27,823 bases of DNA from Chloroflexota bacterium (GTDB lineage Bacteria; Chloroflexota; Ktedonobacteria; Ktedonobacterales; Ktedonobacteraceae). The stretch is taken from positions 1 through 27,823 of the forward strand of contig CADDZH010000070.1 of the NCBI GenBank assembly GCA_902812455.1, in the 5' to 3' direction. Position 1 is the first letter of the stretch. Each line of letters begins with the position of its first letter. A program made the translations under genes and the position numbers. The notes under the pieces were generated by a model. That model searched no databases, was not told the origin of the DNA, and saw only the letters and a program-made list of their open reading frames with translations. Below, piece by piece: positions 7,502 through 14,569 of the stretch.

Positions 7502-8182
7502 GTGCCGGATGCGCATCCTGTACAAAAAGATGAAGGGGCCATTGTTTCAACCTCTGGCCGGACATGGCAAGGCTGGCTGCTGATCCTGATGGTGTTTGTT
7601 GCGGGTGCAGCCTCACTCGCGGTAGAAATTTCTGGCTCGCGCCTGCTTGCTCCAGATTTTGGCGATTCATTGTTCGTGTGGGCGGATCTGATCGGCCTGA
7701 TCCTGCTATACCTGAGCGTTGGCTATTATGCCGGAGGTCGCTTAGCCGATCGCTACCCGTATCCTGCCGTATTCTACTTGCTGACCCTCGTTGCGGGATT
7801 GTTCATTGTGCTAGTCCCGTTCATTGCTCATCCGATCCTGAACTGGTCGCTCTTCGCCTTCGCCACATCGCCTCTCAGCGTCTTTTATGGCGCGCTGGTC
7901 TCGATCCTGCTGCTGTTTGCCATCCCAGTGATCCTGTTGGGGTGCGTCTCGCCCTTTGCTATTCGCCTGCGCCTCAAGCAGGTAGGTCGATCTGGGCGCA
8001 CTGCTGGCCAGCTCTATGCCATCTCCACAGCCGGTAGTATCATTGGTACCTTCCTGCCTGCGCTCTGGCTGCTGCCCACGATTGGCACAAACCTGACCTT
8101 CCTTGCCTTCGCCTTTGCCCTGCTGGCCTTATCCCTGGTCGGCCTGATCGGCTCATGGTTGGGGAAAGATGGGAACCGTTGA
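7502..8182 (+). CDS. membrane domain of the fused MFS/spermidine-synthase-like family, without the catalytic half
   Basis: A 226-residue protein with about six or seven hydrophobic segments. Hallmarks of the membrane half of fused spermidine-synthase-like proteins are visible: LAVEISGSRLLAPDFGDSLF, WADLIGLILLYLSVGYYAGG with the GGRLADRYP loop, VILLGCVSPFAIRL, and the QLYAISTAGSIIGTFLPALW block. In many relatives this half is followed by an aminopropyltransferase/methyltransferase Rossmann domain. Here the frame stops at residue 226 and no such domain follows; the next DNA is a repeat element. The start is GTG 7502 with GACGAGGA about 12 nt upstream. It may form an operon with the preceding ATPase. 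Substrate unknown. Confidence 0.82.
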   Translation: MPDAHPVQKDEGAIVSTSGRTWQGWLLILMVFVAGAASLAVEISGSRLLAPDFGDSLFVWADLIGLILLYLSVGYYAGGRLADRYPYPAVFYLLTLVAGLFIVLVPFIAHPILNWSLFAFATSPLSVFYGALVSILLLFAIPVILLGCVSPFAIRLRLKQVGRSGRTAGQLYAISTAGSIIGTFLPALWLLPTIGTNLTFLAFAFALLALSLVGLIGSWLGKDGNR

Positions 8183-8220
8183 ATCAGCGAGGGGTGCAAT
8201 AATGGATTTTTCCCATCAAA

Positions 8221-8374
8221 TCAAAATTGGTAATAATGAGGAAACGCCTCGTCGCCTGTAGGGGCAAGGGGCGGAGCGGTGTGGTGTGGGGGCCTTGTGC
8301 TTGCCCTCAAGTTCCCCCTTGCTCCACCACCTCTCCACGTCATGGCCAAACTTGGTCTTAACATTCATAATCGG
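8221..8374. repeat. miniature element, copy B, filling the gap 8183-8487
   Basis: The left end (CAAAATTGGTAATAATGAGG) and right end (GCCAAACTTGGTCTTAACAT then TCATAATCGG) are imperfect inverted repeats of each other. They match the ends of copy C at 17241-17416. The interior carries the GTCGCCTGTAGGGGCAAGG...GGGGGCCTTGTGCTTGCCCTC core shared with copies A and C. It has no coding capacity, as expected for a non-autonomous MITE-like element. The only other signals in the gap are two direct CTACGGGA copies (8389-8401) and the vapB promoter region. Confidence 0.75.
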
Positions 8375-8422
8375 CTCTCTACGGGAAAATACCCTACGGG
8401 ATAACAGGTTATTCATAAGTGC

Positions 8423-8457
8423 TTCAGCATGATATACTTACTGGTACAATGGTACAG
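8423..8457 (+). promoter_or_regulatory. candidate promoter/operator of the toxin-antitoxin pair
   Basis: TTCAGC (8423-8428) and TACAAT (8445-8450) are 16 nt apart and would place transcription start about 30 nt before the antitoxin ATG. The -10 lies inside CTGGTACAATGGTACAG (8441-8457), which is both a direct repeat of GGTACA and a near-palindrome. That fits an autoregulated antitoxin operator, but this is inferred only. Confidence 0.35.
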
Positions 8458-8487
8458 AATTTAGCATTTACATGAGGAGGTGTCTCA

Positions 8488-8805
8488 ATGGCTTACCAGA
8501 TGACAGTCACGTTGACCGAACAAGAATATGCCATCCTTGCTGCAGAAGCTGCACGCCTTGGCAAAGAACCAGAAATGCTCCTGCATGATATGATCCAGCA
8601 TTTAGAGCAGGCTTCTACAGAAAAACGCCCAATGACAGGACGTGAGCTAGCTGAAAAGTTATATCGCGAGGGGAAGCTTGTTAACCTTGCGACGAAACGT
8701 CCCTTGACCCAGGAAGAACAAGCTGAACGAGAACGCCTTAGCAAGCTATTCGCAGGCGGTAAACCGGCATCAGAAATGGTGATCGAAGATCGAGGTCCAT
8801 ACTAA
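8488..8805 (+). CDS. VapB-like antitoxin
   Basis: A 105-residue acidic-to-neutral protein starting at ATG 8488 with an excellent AGGAGGTG ribosome binding site. The first ~45 residues (MTVTLTEQEYAILAAEAARL..., EMLLHDMIQHL) look like a short beta strand plus two helices of the ribbon-helix-helix type. The rest is charged and probably disordered or helical (LTQEEQAERERLSKLF), suited to wrapping a toxin. Identity rests mainly on position: its TAA stop shares one base with the ATG of a PIN-domain gene. The exact antitoxin family was not recognised. Confidence 0.8.
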   Translation: MAYQMTVTLTEQEYAILAAEAARLGKEPEMLLHDMIQHLEQASTEKRPMTGRELAEKLYREGKLVNLATKRPLTQEEQAERERLSKLFAGGKPASEMVIEDRGPY

Positions 8806-9269
8806 TGGCGACCTACTTTCTAGACACTTCGGCCATCATTAAACGGTACATCTTTGAACCTGGACAAGCCTGGATGCTCTCCCTCAGCGATCCAGCACAG
8901 GGCCACGACCTCTACATTTCACAAGCCGCACTTGTAGAAGTCGTCGCGGCGATTTGCAGGAGAGCACGCGAGAAAAGCATCAGCATTGCAGAGCGAGATA
9001 CGCTGATTACCCTTTTTCGGCGAGATAGCACAGAGAGCTACAACATATGGCCAGTAGCCACTGATATTTATACTTCAGCGGGAGACCTCTGCCGTTTATA
9101 TCCTCTGCGCGCCTATGATGCGGTACAACTTGCTTGCGCCCGTGCTCTACTTGAGGACACATTAGACAATCAAGCCCCAGTACCCATTTTTGTTTGTGCA
9201 GATAATGATCTGCTCGGCATTGCCAGAGTTGAAGGGTTATATATCGAGAATCCCAACAATTATGCATGA
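8805..9269 (+). CDS. PIN-domain toxin, VapC-like ribonuclease
   Basis: A 154-residue PIN-fold nuclease. The acidic active-site set is complete: Asp7 in FLDTSAIIKRY, Glu45 in ALVEVVAAI, Asp105 in LRAYDAVQLA, and Asp133/Asp135 in CADNDLL. VapC toxins cleave RNA (typically tRNA or rRNA) when freed from the antitoxin. Start ATG 8805 overlaps the antitoxin stop by one base, giving tight translational coupling. The pair lies next to a miniature repeat element, which fits an accessory, possibly mobile, locus. Confidence 0.9.
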   Translation: MATYFLDTSAIIKRYIFEPGQAWMLSLSDPAQGHDLYISQAALVEVVAAICRRAREKSISIAERDTLITLFRRDSTESYNIWPVATDIYTSAGDLCRLYPLRAYDAVQLACARALLEDTLDNQAPVPIFVCADNDLLGIARVEGLYIENPNNYA

Positions 9270-9302
9270 GGGTTCATAGTACCAGCAAGGAGAAAACAAA
9301 CT

Positions 9303-10115
9303 ATGCAGCCAATCGACCTGAGCAACATGCGCGTCATCGACCTGTCGCAGAACTGGGATTTGCATACACCGGGCTTTGCCACCTATGAAGGCCCAACGAT
9401 CAAGTGGATCAAGCGTGTGGCTTTTGATAAGGTTGGGGGGCAACAAATTACCTCGACGCTACACGTGGGGACACACCTTGATGCGCCGCTGCATTTTATC
9501 ACCAATGGGCAGGATATCGGCAGCATCCCGCTGGATAAGCTGGTAGGGCCAGGCGTGGTGGTAGACCTGGAAGGCATGGGTATTGGCGATTACGATATTT
9601 ATACCTCAGCTCATTTCGAGGAATGGGAGCGCAAGACGGGCCTGCGCATCCAGCCTGGAGATATTGTGGTGGTGCATACTGGCTACCACAAATATTATCC
9701 CAGCAACTGGTATGGCGAGTCGCAGCCTGACGAGACCCGTTATTTCATCAAGCATCCAGGGCCGACCAAAGAATTTGTCGGCTGGACGCTGGAACGCAAG
9801 ATTTCCTGGTTCGCCATCGATGCTGGCTCGATGGATCATCCGATGAACACCGTGATTCGCAAGGTACGGCCTGATCTTGCAATCAAATGCGCCCAGAAGC
9901 TGGGTAAGCCGCTTGAAGAGATCTGGCCCGACGATGATTTGCAGTTGATGCACTACGATCTGTTCCCTTACGGCGTGTTCCACGTGGAGAATGCTGGCGG
10001 CATGATCGACGAGGTGCTGGACCAGCGCGTATGGATCGGCTGCTTCCCCTGGAAATTCGTGGGCGGCGAGGCCGCCTTCTGCCGGCTGGTAGCTTTCGTA
10101 AGTATTTCCTCATGA
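9303..10115 (+). CDS. cyclase family protein (kynurenine formamidase-like metal hydrolase)
   Basis: A 270-residue member of the cyclase/KynB-like family. The metal-binding signature HVGTHLDAPLHF places His54, His58, Asp60 and His64 as ligands. Other family features are VIDLSQNWDLHTPGF near the start, the PGDIVVVHTGYHKYY strand-loop, and the FAIDAGSMDHP segment. Members hydrolyse amides such as N-formylkynurenine or related cyclic compounds; the substrate cannot be read from sequence. A clear AAGGAG lies 11 nt before the ATG. It is a single gene: the toxin lies 33 bp upstream and a bidirectional terminator lies downstream. No other kynurenine-pathway gene is nearby, so the name KynB is not assigned. 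Confidence 0.88.
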   Translation: MQPIDLSNMRVIDLSQNWDLHTPGFATYEGPTIKWIKRVAFDKVGGQQITSTLHVGTHLDAPLHFITNGQDIGSIPLDKLVGPGVVVDLEGMGIGDYDIYTSAHFEEWERKTGLRIQPGDIVVVHTGYHKYYPSNWYGESQPDETRYFIKHPGPTKEFVGWTLERKISWFAIDAGSMDHPMNTVIRKVRPDLAIKCAQKLGKPLEEIWPDDDLQLMHYDLFPYGVFHVENAGGMIDEVLDQRVWIGCFPWKFVGGEAAFCRLVAFVSISS

Positions 10116-10160
10116 GGATACCCTTCAATCACCACTTCTGCCGGGGTTCGAGTGTAAGGT

Positions 10161-10181
10161 AGGCCAGTTTTTTGCTGGCCT
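10161..10181. terminator. bidirectional terminator between convergent genes
   Basis: AGGCCAG (10161-10167), TTTTTTG loop, CTGGCCT (10175-10181), followed by TTTC. It lies between the cyclase-family gene and the end of the extended MFS frame (10202), so it can serve both strands. The U-tract is weak. Confidence 0.55.
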
Positions 10182-10201
10182 TTCAAGGCCATAATTCTTC
10201 G

Positions 10202-11403
10202 CTACTGAACAACTTTCTCCGGGGGCGCAGCAACTTCTACACTCACCTGGCGCGGCATGGAGAAGCGAATCATCATACTGCAAGTTAGAGCAGAGATGCC
10301 ATAGAGGATGCCCGTGGTGAAGAGGGGGAGGCGGTAATCTATCCCATAGAGCGGGCTTAAGACATTGGCTCCAAAAAAAGCCCCATCAAGCCGAACGTTG
10401 TATACAATCCCTGCACTCTGGCCCGCATTGTGCTGGCCGACGAAGCAGCCACATGCGAGTCGATGGCGGGCTGCACAAAAGAGTAGACGGCTCCATGCAC
10501 GGCGAAGAGCACGACAACCATGATGGCGACGGTTACCAGGCCATAGATGAGGTAGATCGGCACCTGGGCCAGGCCGAAGATGAGGATGAGCAGCCAGCGC
10601 GGGCGCCGGTCAGCCACGCGCCCTCCCACAGGTGACAGGATCATGTTGGGAACGGCCCATGCCATGTAGGCAAAGCCAATCATAGCAACCGAGGCGCCCA
10701 GGTGGTCGTGCATCCAGATGGGCATGAGCGTCTGATCAAAGCCGAGGTAGAGGTAATCGCCGAAGGCGAGGATGTACGCCCCAACCAGGGGCAGCGTAAA
10801 GAGCGCCCGGTAGGGTATTGCTCTGATGGTCACTCCTCTGGCAATAGTGCTTTTGTATGTAGGATGGATCAGAGTGATCACAAGCACAATGGCGACGAGG
10901 CGGCTGACGGCTGCTCCGATAAAAGCGCTGGCATAGCCGGTGGTTGCCAGGAGGCCGCCGATGCCAGGCCCGATAAGGAAGCCAGCATTGAAAAAAGCGC
11001 CAAAGATGCCATATGCCTCACCTTGCTTCTCACTGGGTACGCTATCGACAATCAGGGCGCGAGCAGAGGGAAGGATGGCAGCGCCGGTCAGCCCTTCCAC
11101 AAACCGCAAGGCGATGAAGAGATACGGGTCGGTAACGGGCAGATAGACCAGTGATATGATGGCCTGGAGCAGTAAGCCGGCGATCATAACGGGCTTGCGT
11201 CCCCAACGGTCCGCTATCCAGCCAGCCGGATACTGGAAGGCAAAGTTGGAGATGAGGTAAGCAGAGGCCATTGCTCCGATGATGCCCAGCGAGGCACCGC
11301 GAGACTGCGCGTAAAGGACACGTACCGGTACTACCATGCCGATGCCTATATAGGCGGCACAGACCGAGAGCGAGATGGCTAACAATGTGCGGTTACGGAG
11401 CAT
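10202..11403 (-). CDS. MFS drug/metabolite exporter with a frameshift near its C-terminus
   Basis: A major facilitator transporter starting at ATG 11403 (GAGGGT upstream), with the MFS cytoplasmic motif GWIADRWGRKPVM after helix 2 and a second copy, GGRVADRRPR, mid-protein. In the plain frame it ends early at residue 348 (stop at 10357) inside what should be helix 11. Shifting -1 in the T7 tract (plus-strand A-run 10373-10379) restores a continuation reading GAFFGANVLSPLYG, then PLFTTGILYGISALTCS (a final helix) and a tail ending at TAG 10202-10204, giving about 400 residues, normal for the family. The slip site contains T-TTT-TTG, a canonical -1 slippery heptamer. It may be a sequencing or assembly indel, a genuine mutation, or recoding. 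Last gene of the DUF1028-dehydrogenase operon, 15 nt after the dehydrogenase. Confidence 0.85.
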
Positions 11404-11418
11404 TGTACCCTCTATAAG

Positions 11419-12588
11419 CTACTCCCACACCCCAATCTTCACATATCCCTTGAGCAAATCCCGGGCAATGATGAAGTGCTGGATCTCGTCGGTGCCTTCG
11501 TAGATGCGCGTGACGCGCAGGTCGCGGTACCAGCGTTCGATGGGCATCTCGCGGGTGTAGCCCATACCACCATGGATCTGCATCACGCGATCCACCACGT
11601 GGTTCGCCATGTTGGAGCCGTAGAGCTTGGCCATGCTGGCCTCGTGACGGTTATCCAGGCCCTGGTCGGCCTTCCATGCGGCATGAAGAGCCAGCCATTT
11701 CGTGGCCTGAATCTCCACGGCGGAATCGGCAATCATCCACTGGATGGCCTGGCGGTCGGCAATAGGCTGGCCGAAGGTGACCCGCTGCCTGGAATAATCC
11801 ACAGCCATTTGTAGCAGGCGCTCGGCAGTCCCGACGCAGCGTGAGGCAATAAGCCATCGTCCCTGGCCGATCCACTTCATGCCAAGCGAGAAGCCATACC
11901 CAACTTCTCCCAGCACGTGATCCTCTGGCACGCGCACATTCTCGAAGAAGAGTTCGGCAGGAGACCAGCCGCCCATAGTGGGTACGGGTCGAGATGCCCA
12001 GCCCATTGCGCGGTCGACCAGGAAGCAGGTCACGCCTCCGTTCTGGGGTGGTTTGCTACGGTCGGTGACGGCAAAGACCATGGCGAAATCGGCCTCGTTG
12101 CCATTAGTGATGAAGACTTTCTGGCCGTTGATGACCCAGTGGTTGCCGTCTTTGACAGCGCTGGTGCGAATGGCAGAAGGGTCTGAGCCGGCACCAGGCT
12201 CAGTAAGGGCAAAGCAGGACTTGCGCTTCCCTTCGATGGTAGGAATGAGATATTCCTGTTTCTGCTGCTCGTTGCAGTAATAAAGAATGTTATCGGCGCC
12301 GCCACCAAAAGTGAAGGGGACGAGTGTGCGCCCCAGTTCCATAGCGATGAGAGCCGTCATGACAGCGCCGAGATTGGCTCCCCCATATTCTTCGGGCGTA
12401 TTGATGCCCCAGAAACCAATTTCTTTTGCCTTCATCTGTAGTGAGCGATAGAGAGATGGCTCGATGCCTGTGGGGTATTTGCCTTCGTTCCGCATGACCT
12501 CCTTTTCGAGGGGCATCAGTTCGCGTTCAACAAAGCTACGTACCGTCTGCTGGATCATCTTTTGTTCGTCTGTCAACGAGAAATCCAT
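11419..12588 (-). CDS. acyl-CoA dehydrogenase
   Basis: A 389-residue FAD-dependent dehydrogenase introducing the alpha-beta double bond into acyl-CoA thioesters. The fatty-acid/branched-chain family signatures are intact: CFALTEPGAGSDPSAIR with the following VINGQKVFITNG, and QIHGGMGYTREMPIERWYRD. The catalytic base is Glu364 in RIYEGTDEIQ, the position used by MCAD-type enzymes. The start at ATG 12588 (MDFSLTDEQKMIQQTV) is preceded by AAGGAGG. A longer in-frame reading would overlap the upstream hydrolase gene and does not match the family. It lies 13 nt after the DUF1028 gene and 15 nt before the MFS gene. Chain-length specificity cannot be told. Confidence 0.95.
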   Translation of the reverse strand: MDFSLTDEQKMIQQTVRSFVERELMPLEKEVMRNEGKYPTGIEPSLYRSLQMKAKEIGFWGINTPEEYGGANLGAVMTALIAMELGRTLVPFTFGGGADNILYYCNEQQKQEYLIPTIEGKRKSCFALTEPGAGSDPSAIRTSAVKDGNHWVINGQKVFITNGNEADFAMVFAVTDRSKPPQNGGVTCFLVDRAMGWASRPVPTMGGWSPAELFFENVRVPEDHVLGEVGYGFSLGMKWIGQGRWLIASRCVGTAERLLQMAVDYSRQRVTFGQPIADRQAIQWMIADSAVEIQATKWLALHAAWKADQGLDNRHEASMAKLYGSNMANHVVDRVMQIHGGMGYTREMPIERWYRDLRVTRIYEGTDEIQHFIIARDLLKGYVKIGVWE

Positions 12589-12601
12589 GCCGGCCTCCTT
12601 G

Positions 12602-13459
12602 CTATCCCCTGGCTTTCTGGCGTAGATACTCCAGGACAACACGATCGACGCGGGCGTCTTCAAGCCAGCGCTCTTCGAGGTTTTCGCGCCCGCTAAATTG
12701 GCGGAAGGCGCTGCGCGTGGCCTCATCGTAGACACCATTGATACTGCCCTGGTAATCACCGGTAATCGTCAATAGCTCCTGCAGTTCACGCGCTATGGCC
12801 TCATCGATGGGAAGAATATCCGCAGGATCGGGCGGGGACAGGTAAAGCTTGTGGAGCTGGAGGATACGCTTCAGCTCTTCAATGGGCCTGGGATGATCGT
12901 CCACACGCAGGTCAATGAAGCGATCATTGAACCCGCCATAGCCTCCGCCCTCGCGTACAACAAGCAGGGCAGCCGATTGCTGCCCGCGACTATCTCCTCC
13001 TGCGGCCTGGCCTGCTGCAAGCGCGGCTACAAGCCGGTCGGAGAGGCGCCCTGCTGCCTGCTCAAAGGTACGCGCCATTGCCAGCACAGTCTCTTCCCCC
13101 ACCAGGATATTGCCCTGGCAGGCGTAATGTTCGCCCACAACGCCGCCAGCCCAGGGGAAACAGGATTCTCCCGTATACGTTGCCGGTGTACCCTGTACAC
13201 CGACGATGCCAACCTGGCGAGAGGCTCGCCCTTCATCCCCGGCGGTCAGCCGGGCTATCGTTTCGGCAGCAGAGAGGCCACTGGCGAGCAGTTCCAGCCC
13301 ACGCGGCCCATAGGTTGTGTTGGCCCAGGATTGGGTAGCAATAGCCCCTACGCCTGCTTTCGCCCACGGGACAACGGCTCCTACAGCGAGGAACTTTGAT
13401 TCTACAGCAATGCCCAACTCGCCGGCTTCGGGGTCACGCGCCACAATAGAGAATGTCAT
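12602..13459 (-). CDS. DUF1028 family Ntn-hydrolase-like protein with a C-terminal peptidoglycan-binding-like domain
   Basis: A 285-residue protein. The N-terminal ~215 residues match DUF1028, a probable Ntn-hydrolase family. It begins M-T-F-S-I-V-A-R-D, so removal of Met would expose Thr2 as the candidate nucleophile. Other landmarks are GELGIAVESKFLAVGAVVPW, QGNILVGE, GGDSRGQQSAALLV and the DLRVDDHPRP strand. Residues ~225-275 (ITGDYQGSINGVYDEATRSAFRQFSG) look like a putative peptidoglycan-binding repeat, a known companion in this family. The start has GAGGAGCC nearby and a strong promoter at 13492-13500. First gene of a three-gene operon with the dehydrogenase and the MFS exporter. Substrate unknown. 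Confidence 0.9.
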   Translation of the reverse strand: MTFSIVARDPEAGELGIAVESKFLAVGAVVPWAKAGVGAIATQSWANTTYGPRGLELLASGLSAAETIARLTAGDEGRASRQVGIVGVQGTPATYTGESCFPWAGGVVGEHYACQGNILVGEETVLAMARTFEQAAGRLSDRLVAALAAGQAAGGDSRGQQSAALLVVREGGGYGGFNDRFIDLRVDDHPRPIEELKRILQLHKLYLSPPDPADILPIDEAIARELQELLTITGDYQGSINGVYDEATRSAFRQFSGRENLEERWLEDARVDRVVLEYLRQKARG

Positions 13460-13491
13460 GGAAAGGCTCCTCGAAATTATTGGATAGGAGT

Positions 13492-13500
13492 ATTATAGCA
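13492..13500 (-). promoter_or_regulatory. extended -10 promoter of the DUF1028 operon
   Basis: On the minus strand the bases read TGCTATAAT: a perfect TATAAT preceded by TGn. There is no good -35 at 16-18 nt, as is common for extended -10 promoters. Transcription would start about 25 nt before the ATG at 13459. Confidence 0.6.
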
Positions 13501-13885
13501 TGCTTGACTGAAAATACGCACTTATCGAAAGTACAGGTTTTATTTGTGAGGGGATTACCGGTTCTAAAGAGCTTGACATTATGCGTTCTTTCTAGCAAAA
13601 TTGAAATAGTTCTGACCTTCTGGTAAAGGCGACGCATTACACTGGTGCAGGCTATTGGCGCAGTAGCAGCAGATGAGAGATTTCTGTTCTGAAGAGCGTA
13701 TATCTTTGATGAGAAGGTCAGGCACCACCGATCAAGTATATTCCTTGTCATAGTTCGTAAACTGGCATCCAGTAGTTTATTTTAACACCTGGTCGGAGCA
13801 AGGATACAGTTCGTAGGAAGCGCTGGTGAGGTGGCCAGCGATGAATTGTGAGAAGGGAGATACTGAGGTCAGCTAAGGAGCGATC
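13501..13885. promoter_or_regulatory. gene-free divergent regulatory region before the sigma factor
   Basis: A 385-bp region with no supportable gene. TTGACA (13573-13578) plus CAAAAT (13596-13601) at 17 nt is a rightward promoter candidate, which would give a leader of about 280 nt. A short stem CGCTGG/CCAGCG (13821-13840) lies just before the sigma gene. The segments CTGACCTTCTGG (about 13612) and GAGAAGGTCAGG (about 13710) are partly complementary. No riboswitch class was recognised. Confidence 0.35.
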
Positions 13886-14569
13886 ATGGTGCGAAAAGAC
13901 TGGTCAGATGATGACCTTGCTCGTGGGCTGCGTGAGCGTGACCAGGAGGCGCTGGAGGCGCTCATAACCCGGTATTCTCGAGAGGTATTCTATTTTATTC
14001 GCCTGATTTTAGACGGTGTGGGTGTCACGCAGGATGCGGAAGAATGTGTGAATGATCTCTTTGTAGCTGTGTGGCAGGAGATCGAAACATTCGATCCGGA
14101 GCGTGGAACACTGCGTACATGGTTAACCATGCGCGCAAAATACATCGCTTTAGACCGTCGCCGGCAGTTATGCCGCCGGCAGGCACATAATGTACAGGCG
14201 GCGGAAGAGGATCGTCCCTGGACATTGACAGAGAGTAGTGGGGGGCGTAAATCTTTTGGTCGCGGCGGCCAGGACAATGAAAGTCGTGTGAGCTTGCCGC
14301 CGCATCCAGATTCCAGCATGGAGCATCTTCTGGAGCAAAACGAGAGGCGCGAAGAACTGCGCCTTGCCTTGGCGACGTTGCCTGAGCTAGAGCGCTACCT
14401 GATCTATTTACGCTACTTTAAGTTCCTCAGCACTGAGGAACTGGCAGCAAAGACGGGCCTTACCCGCCATGCTGTGGATACACGACTCTGGCGAGCGCGT
14501 ACGAGATTACGCGAGTCCCTCAAGGAGCAGGCACATGAATATGAGCGAGTTCGAGAGACAAGAGAATAG
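13886..14569 (+). CDS. ECF-type RNA polymerase sigma factor
   Basis: A 227-residue sigma-70 family protein. Region 2 covers about residues 25-95 (DAEECVNDLFVAVWQEIETF with the GTLRTWLTMRAKYIALDRRR helix that melts the -10). Region 4 covers about 158-212 (LPELERYLIYLRYF, then ELAAKTGLTRHAVDTRLWRA as the -35-reading helix-turn-helix). The linker between them (about 100-150) is unusually long, Gly/Ser/charged and low complexity (SSGGRKSFGRGGQDNE). Start ATG 13886 has AAGGAG 7 nt upstream. The following membrane protein begins inside this gene, overlapping by 35 nt, the usual sign of a sigma/anti-sigma pair. The regulon is unknown. Confidence 0.92.
   Translation: MVRKDWSDDDLARGLRERDQEALEALITRYSREVFYFIRLILDGVGVTQDAEECVNDLFVAVWQEIETFDPERGTLRTWLTMRAKYIALDRRRQLCRRQAHNVQAAEEDRPWTLTESSGGRKSFGRGGQDNESRVSLPPHPDSSMEHLLEQNERREELRLALATLPELERYLIYLRYFKFLSTEELAAKTGLTRHAVDTRLWRARTRLRESLKEQAHEYERVRETRE

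Noticed and set aside
10140..10160. GGTTCGAGT, similar to a tRNA T-arm (also at about 3592)
   Set aside because: No acceptor, D-arm or anticodon stem can be drawn around either site.
10702..11154. Plus-strand frame of 150 codons inside the MFS gene
   Set aside because: Antisense shadow of a transporter; Asp/Gly/Ala-rich translation without domain features.
12589..12759. N-terminal extension of the acyl-CoA dehydrogenase
   Set aside because: It would overlap the DUF1028 gene. ATG 12588 has AAGGAGG and the correct family N-terminus.
13434..13751. Minus-strand 105-codon frame in the sigma upstream region
   Set aside because: No ribosome binding site, Cys/Asn-rich composition unlike the neighbours, and it overlaps the DUF1028 start and its promoter.
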